Assembly: GCF_030915505.1 (NCBI RefSeq)
Contig: NZ_CP133265.1
Coordinates: 1,302,001 to 1,366,000, forward strand
Source: Neobacillus sp. OS1-2
Lineage (GTDB): Bacteria > Bacillota > Bacilli > Bacillales > Cytobacillaceae
DNA length: 64,000 bases
Direction: 5' to 3'
Below, piece by piece: positions 61,829-64,000 of this stretch. The notes under the pieces were generated by a model. It saw nothing but the letters and a program-made list of their open reading frames with translations, was not told the origin of the DNA and did no database searches. Each line of letters begins with the position of its first letter. Positions within the stretch are counted from its first letter, which is position 1. The translations under genes and the position numbers were made by a program.

Positions 61829-61888
61829 TTTTCTACAAAGAAATCTGAAATCCTTCAATATCTCCTGGGAAATTTTTTATTTTTCGAC
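61829..61888. repeat. Direct-repeat copy upstream of the two-component/ABC cluster
   Basis: TTTTCTACAAA, GAAATCCTTCAA, ATCTCC, GGAAAT and TTTCGAC occur in order here and at 56484-56542, same orientation, with one indel and scattered changes. The two copies bracket the 56.6-61.7 kb cluster. Confidence 0.7.
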
Positions 61889-61919
61889 AAATACGATTGA
61901 AAGTAGATGAAGTGAAAAA

Positions 61920-61945
61920 GAGCAGTGAGATTGATCTCACTGCTC
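61920..61945 (-). terminator. Terminator of azoR
   Basis: GAGCAGTGAGA and TCTCACTGCTC form an 11-base perfect stem with a 4-base loop; minus-strand CTTTTTC follows. Confidence 0.85.
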
Positions 61946-61973
61946 AACTTTCTTTAGTTGGTTAGAGCCCGCC

Positions 61974-62606
61974 TTATGCTAGCACGGCGGAAAGGCTTTT
62001 TGCTACTTCTGCCACTTTTGCTAAACCTTCTGCAATAATGGTTTCAGCTTGTGCTGGGTTAGCATTGTGACCTTCGATGATGACTTCATTAACGATTTGC
62101 ATACCGAAAACGCCGCCAAATACATTTTTCATATAAGTTGCCGCCATTTCCATTGGGGCTGCTTCTGGTGTGGAATAAATGCCGCCGCGTGCACTGAGAA
62201 TTACAGCCTTTTTATCAGTCATTAAGCTGACTAATTGGCCATTTTCATCGTATTTGAAGGCAAAACCTGATGCATATACATAGTCAACAAATGTTTGTAA
62301 TTTAGCTGGGATGGTTAAGTTCCACAATGGGAAAGCAAATACAACGACATCTGCCGCTGATAGAGCATCCATTGCTTTTTGCTTCGCTGCTAAAATACGT
62401 TGCTCAACATCCATTAACTCTTCGCCAGACTGCATTTTTCCAAAAGCGTTGAATAAATCCTGGCCAAAGTAAGGCATATCCTCTGCAAATACATCGTAGG
62501 TCGTAACGTTCACACCTTCTACGTTCTCCATGAAAGTCTCATACATTTTACTAGACACAGCTTGAGAAGATGGACGGTTATTTGCTTTTACTACTAATAT
62601 GTTCAT
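61974..62606 (-). CDS. azoR: FMN-dependent NADH-azoreductase / quinone reductase
   Basis: A 210-residue flavodoxin-fold enzyme reducing azo dyes and, physiologically, quinones by two electrons. Seen: VKANNRPSSQAVSSKMYETF for FMN phosphate binding, VVFAFPLWNLTIPAKLQTFVDYV, and ILSARGGIYS, the AzoR pattern. An MhqR-like half-site in its promoter fits control of quinone detoxification. Monocistronic. Confidence 0.92.
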   Translation of the reverse strand: MNILVVKANNRPSSQAVSSKMYETFMENVEGVNVTTYDVFAEDMPYFGQDLFNAFGKMQSGEELMDVEQRILAAKQKAMDALSAADVVVFAFPLWNLTIPAKLQTFVDYVYASGFAFKYDENGQLVSLMTDKKAVILSARGGIYSTPEAAPMEMAATYMKNVFGGVFGMQIVNEVIIEGHNANPAQAETIIAEGLAKVAEVAKSLSAVLA

Positions 62607-62642
62607 TTATTTTAATCTCCCTTAGTTATCTTGGTTGTGATT

Positions 62643-62683
62643 ATCTCGAATTCATATTATATGAATTTAAAAATTATTTCAAT
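62643..62683 (-). promoter_or_regulatory. azoR promoter with palindrome and MhqR-like half-site
   Basis: Minus strand: TTGAAA (62683-62678), 17 bases, TAATAT (62660-62655). The -10 lies in the palindrome AATTCATATTATATGAATT (62650-62668). TATCTCGAATTC (62643-62654) equals half of the known Bacillus MhqR operator. The remainder of the gap (62684-62890) shows no gene or clear signal. Confidence 0.6.
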
Positions 62684-62909
62684 CAAAATGATTTGGAAAC
62701 AGCGGAAACTTTTCCCCTGTTTCAAATGGACAGAGAGACTTCGGTTTTCTCATTTCTTTTTTGTCTGACAACCCATCCCCGTTCCTCTCGACCTGATCTG
62801 GCAAAGATTTCACCATTTCAAAGAGTAAGCAATTCTTGTCATAAAAAAGCGAAATTAGGAATAGATATAGATCACTAAATTTTTTAAAAAAATGGATGGT
62901 GAAATAAAA

Positions 62910-63077
62910 ATGGAAATGAATGAAGTGCTATACGAGGGTAAGCTTTACGCGGTGATCTATAAGTATACCTCAGGTTATTTGGAAATTCGGGAGAAGAGCA
63001 ATAGATTTCATATCGAATTAGTTCACGAATCTGATGTACAAAACGTGTCTGAAATGCCGTATGTTCAAGAAGTGTAG
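62910..63077 (+). CDS. Small conserved-looking protein of unknown function
   Basis: A 55-residue acidic protein (MEMNEVLYEGKLYAVIY onward), probably a small beta-strand-rich fold. GGATGGTG lies upstream of ATG 62910, which is better than the earlier in-frame ATG 62892. A terminator follows at 63123. Not recognised; small genes of this look are common in Bacillus spore or stress sets, but that is only a guess. Confidence 0.5.
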   Translation: MEMNEVLYEGKLYAVIYKYTSGYLEIREKSNRFHIELVHESDVQNVSEMPYVQEV

Positions 63078-63122
63078 GTTCCAGGGGCAAAGGTGCATGC
63101 ACGGTACTAGTAATTTTAAAAA

Positions 63123-63152
63123 AGAGGCTGTTCCCCACCGGAACTAGCCTCT
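63123..63152. terminator. Bidirectional terminator before the last kinase gene
   Basis: AGAGGCT-g-TTCC pairs with GGAA-ct-AGCCTCT; minus strand is followed by TTTTTTAAAA. Confidence 0.85.
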
Positions 63153-63158
63153 CTCCCT

Positions 63159-64000
63159 TTAACTGATTTTCTCATGATCTAAAATTCCATCCATATTCGA
63201 CAAACTTACAGACGTGCTGGGCGCGGGCAGCCTTGGGAACCTAATCGTAAAGGCCGTCCCCTGCCCTAGATGGCTTTCTACCGAAATGACTCCTTTCATG
63301 GCGTGAATAAGTTGAAAGGAAATGGTTAATCCCACACCGGTCCCCTTTTCTTTTGTTGTATAAAAAGGCGTCCCTAATCTGGCTAGCTGGCTCTTGGTCA
63401 TCCCTTTGCCACTGTCAATGATCTGGATAACAATCTCTCCGCCCTCTTCAAAGGTATCAACATGAAGATCCCCACCTGTCTCCAATGCTTCAATGCCATT
63501 TTTGATAATATTGACTAAAACCTGTTTCACTTCACCTTTATTTCCTTTTATGTAAAGCCCATCTTGCACATTCATTCGAATCGAAATATTTTGGATATTC
63601 GAATATGAAGTCATAAGTGCGACCGTCTTCTTCACCTCTTCAGAAATATCGACAATCGTCAAACCTTCCGTGTTCGGTTTGGCTAGGGACAGATAATCAT
63701 TGATGATGGATTGCGCATGGTCTAGTTCCGTTATAGCAATCTCAATATACTGTTTCTGTTCATTTTTTAAATTCTCGTCTTCTTGCATTAACTGTAAGAA
63801 GCCACGAACAGAGGTTAACGGATTTCTGACTTCATGGGCAACCGAGGCGGACAACTGACTAATTACATTTAATCGTTCATCTTTCTGTAATCTCTCCCGC
63901 ATTTCGGCCTGCTGATTGACATTTTCCATGATAAAAACAACCATCACCAAGCAAATCCATGTGATAAAATAAAACACAAACATAAAGGGAATTTGCGCCA
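63159..64000 (-). CDS. Sensor histidine kinase, KinB-like, cut by the window end
   Basis: At least 280 residues; the frame stays open to base 64000, so the N-terminus (probably more membrane helices) lies outside. Seen: a final membrane helix (FYFITWICLVMVVFIM), HisKA with the phosphoaccepting histidine in SVAHEVRNPLTSVRGFLQLM, N-box VLVNIIKNGIEAL, G1 DSGKGM and G2 GTGVGL. The H-box form is that of Bacillus sporulation and phosphorelay kinases such as KinB. No response regulator is adjacent. Confidence 0.85.
   Translation of the reverse strand, partial: AQIPFMFVFYFITWICLVMVVFIMENVNQQAEMRERLQKDERLNVISQLSASVAHEVRNPLTSVRGFLQLMQEDENLKNEQKQYIEIAITELDHAQSIINDYLSLAKPNTEGLTIVDISEEVKKTVALMTSYSNIQNISIRMNVQDGLYIKGNKGEVKQVLVNIIKNGIEALETGGDLHVDTFEEGGEIVIQIIDSGKGMTKSQLARLGTPFYTTKEKGTGVGLTISFQLIHAMKGVISVESHLGQGTAFTIRFPRLPAPSTSVSLSNMDGILDHEKIS

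Noticed and set aside
62570..62878. A 102-codon plus-strand frame upstream of the small gene at 62910
   Set aside because: It overlaps the azoR 5' region and promoter, and has no ribosome site or protein-like composition.

Overview
The window looks like chromosome from a low-GC Gram-positive soil bacterium of the Bacillaceae (Bacillus/Neobacillus-like). The evidence is the gene content and gene order (glnQHMP, metNIQ, xylose genes under a ROK-type XylR, alaR-alaT, a swrC/yerO-like pair), strong GGAGG ribosome sites, a PurR-type box, a cre site, a SAM (S-box) riboswitch, and lipoprotein signal peptides. No rRNA, tRNA or CRISPR array was seen. Coordinates use start codons corrected by ribosome-site position, so several genes are shorter than the longest open frame.

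Layout. 1-4.7 kb: a purine permease with a PurR-like operator, an MFS transporter and a divergent acetolactate-synthase-like enzyme. 4.77-10.1 kb: a cell-wall-sugar salvage operon (murQ-murR-murP-mupG) plus a HAD phosphatase gene that shares its promoter and operator design. 10.4-15.9 kb: alaR-alaT, galE, a 2-hydroxyacid dehydrogenase, an EamA transporter, and two unusual non-coding repeats. 15.9-38.1 kb: a xylose/xylan locus: xylFGH-xylA-xylB-galM under XylR, then (after an embedded glnQHMP operon) a two-component system, a xylo-oligosaccharide-type ABC importer, a DUF624 protein and a GH43 xylosidase. 38.4-47.5 kb: an SPFH protein, a complete group II intron sitting at a terminator, an RND exporter with its TetR regulator, kynureninase and a small lipoprotein. 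47.5-50.4 kb: metNIQ under an S-box riboswitch. 50.6-53.9 kb: a type VII secretion-type effector/immunity cassette. 54-64 kb: an AmiS/UreI-family membrane protein, small membrane proteins, a two-component system with an ABC-2 exporter like the linearmycin resistance system, an azoreductase, and a sensor kinase cut by the window end.

How parts work together. XynDCEFG-type genes would sense and import xylo-oligosaccharides, GH43 would cut them to xylose inside the cell, and XylA/XylB would feed xylulose-5-phosphate to the pentose phosphate pathway. The Mur operon would import MurNAc-containing disaccharide as a phosphosugar, cut it with MupG and convert MurNAc-6P with MurQ.

The most interesting material is (i) the T7SS-type cassette at 50.6-53.9 kb, whose effector ends in a glycine-zipper-like segment and which lies between a full S-box and a 30-base S-box fragment, (ii) a dispersed ~150-base structured repeat with compensatory base changes, twice located just after a binding-protein gene in an ABC operon, (iii) three exact-period 52-base palindromic units after galE, and (iv) a 17-base palindrome that ties a HAD phosphatase to the MurR operon. 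All family assignments are from reading sequence; no database search was possible.
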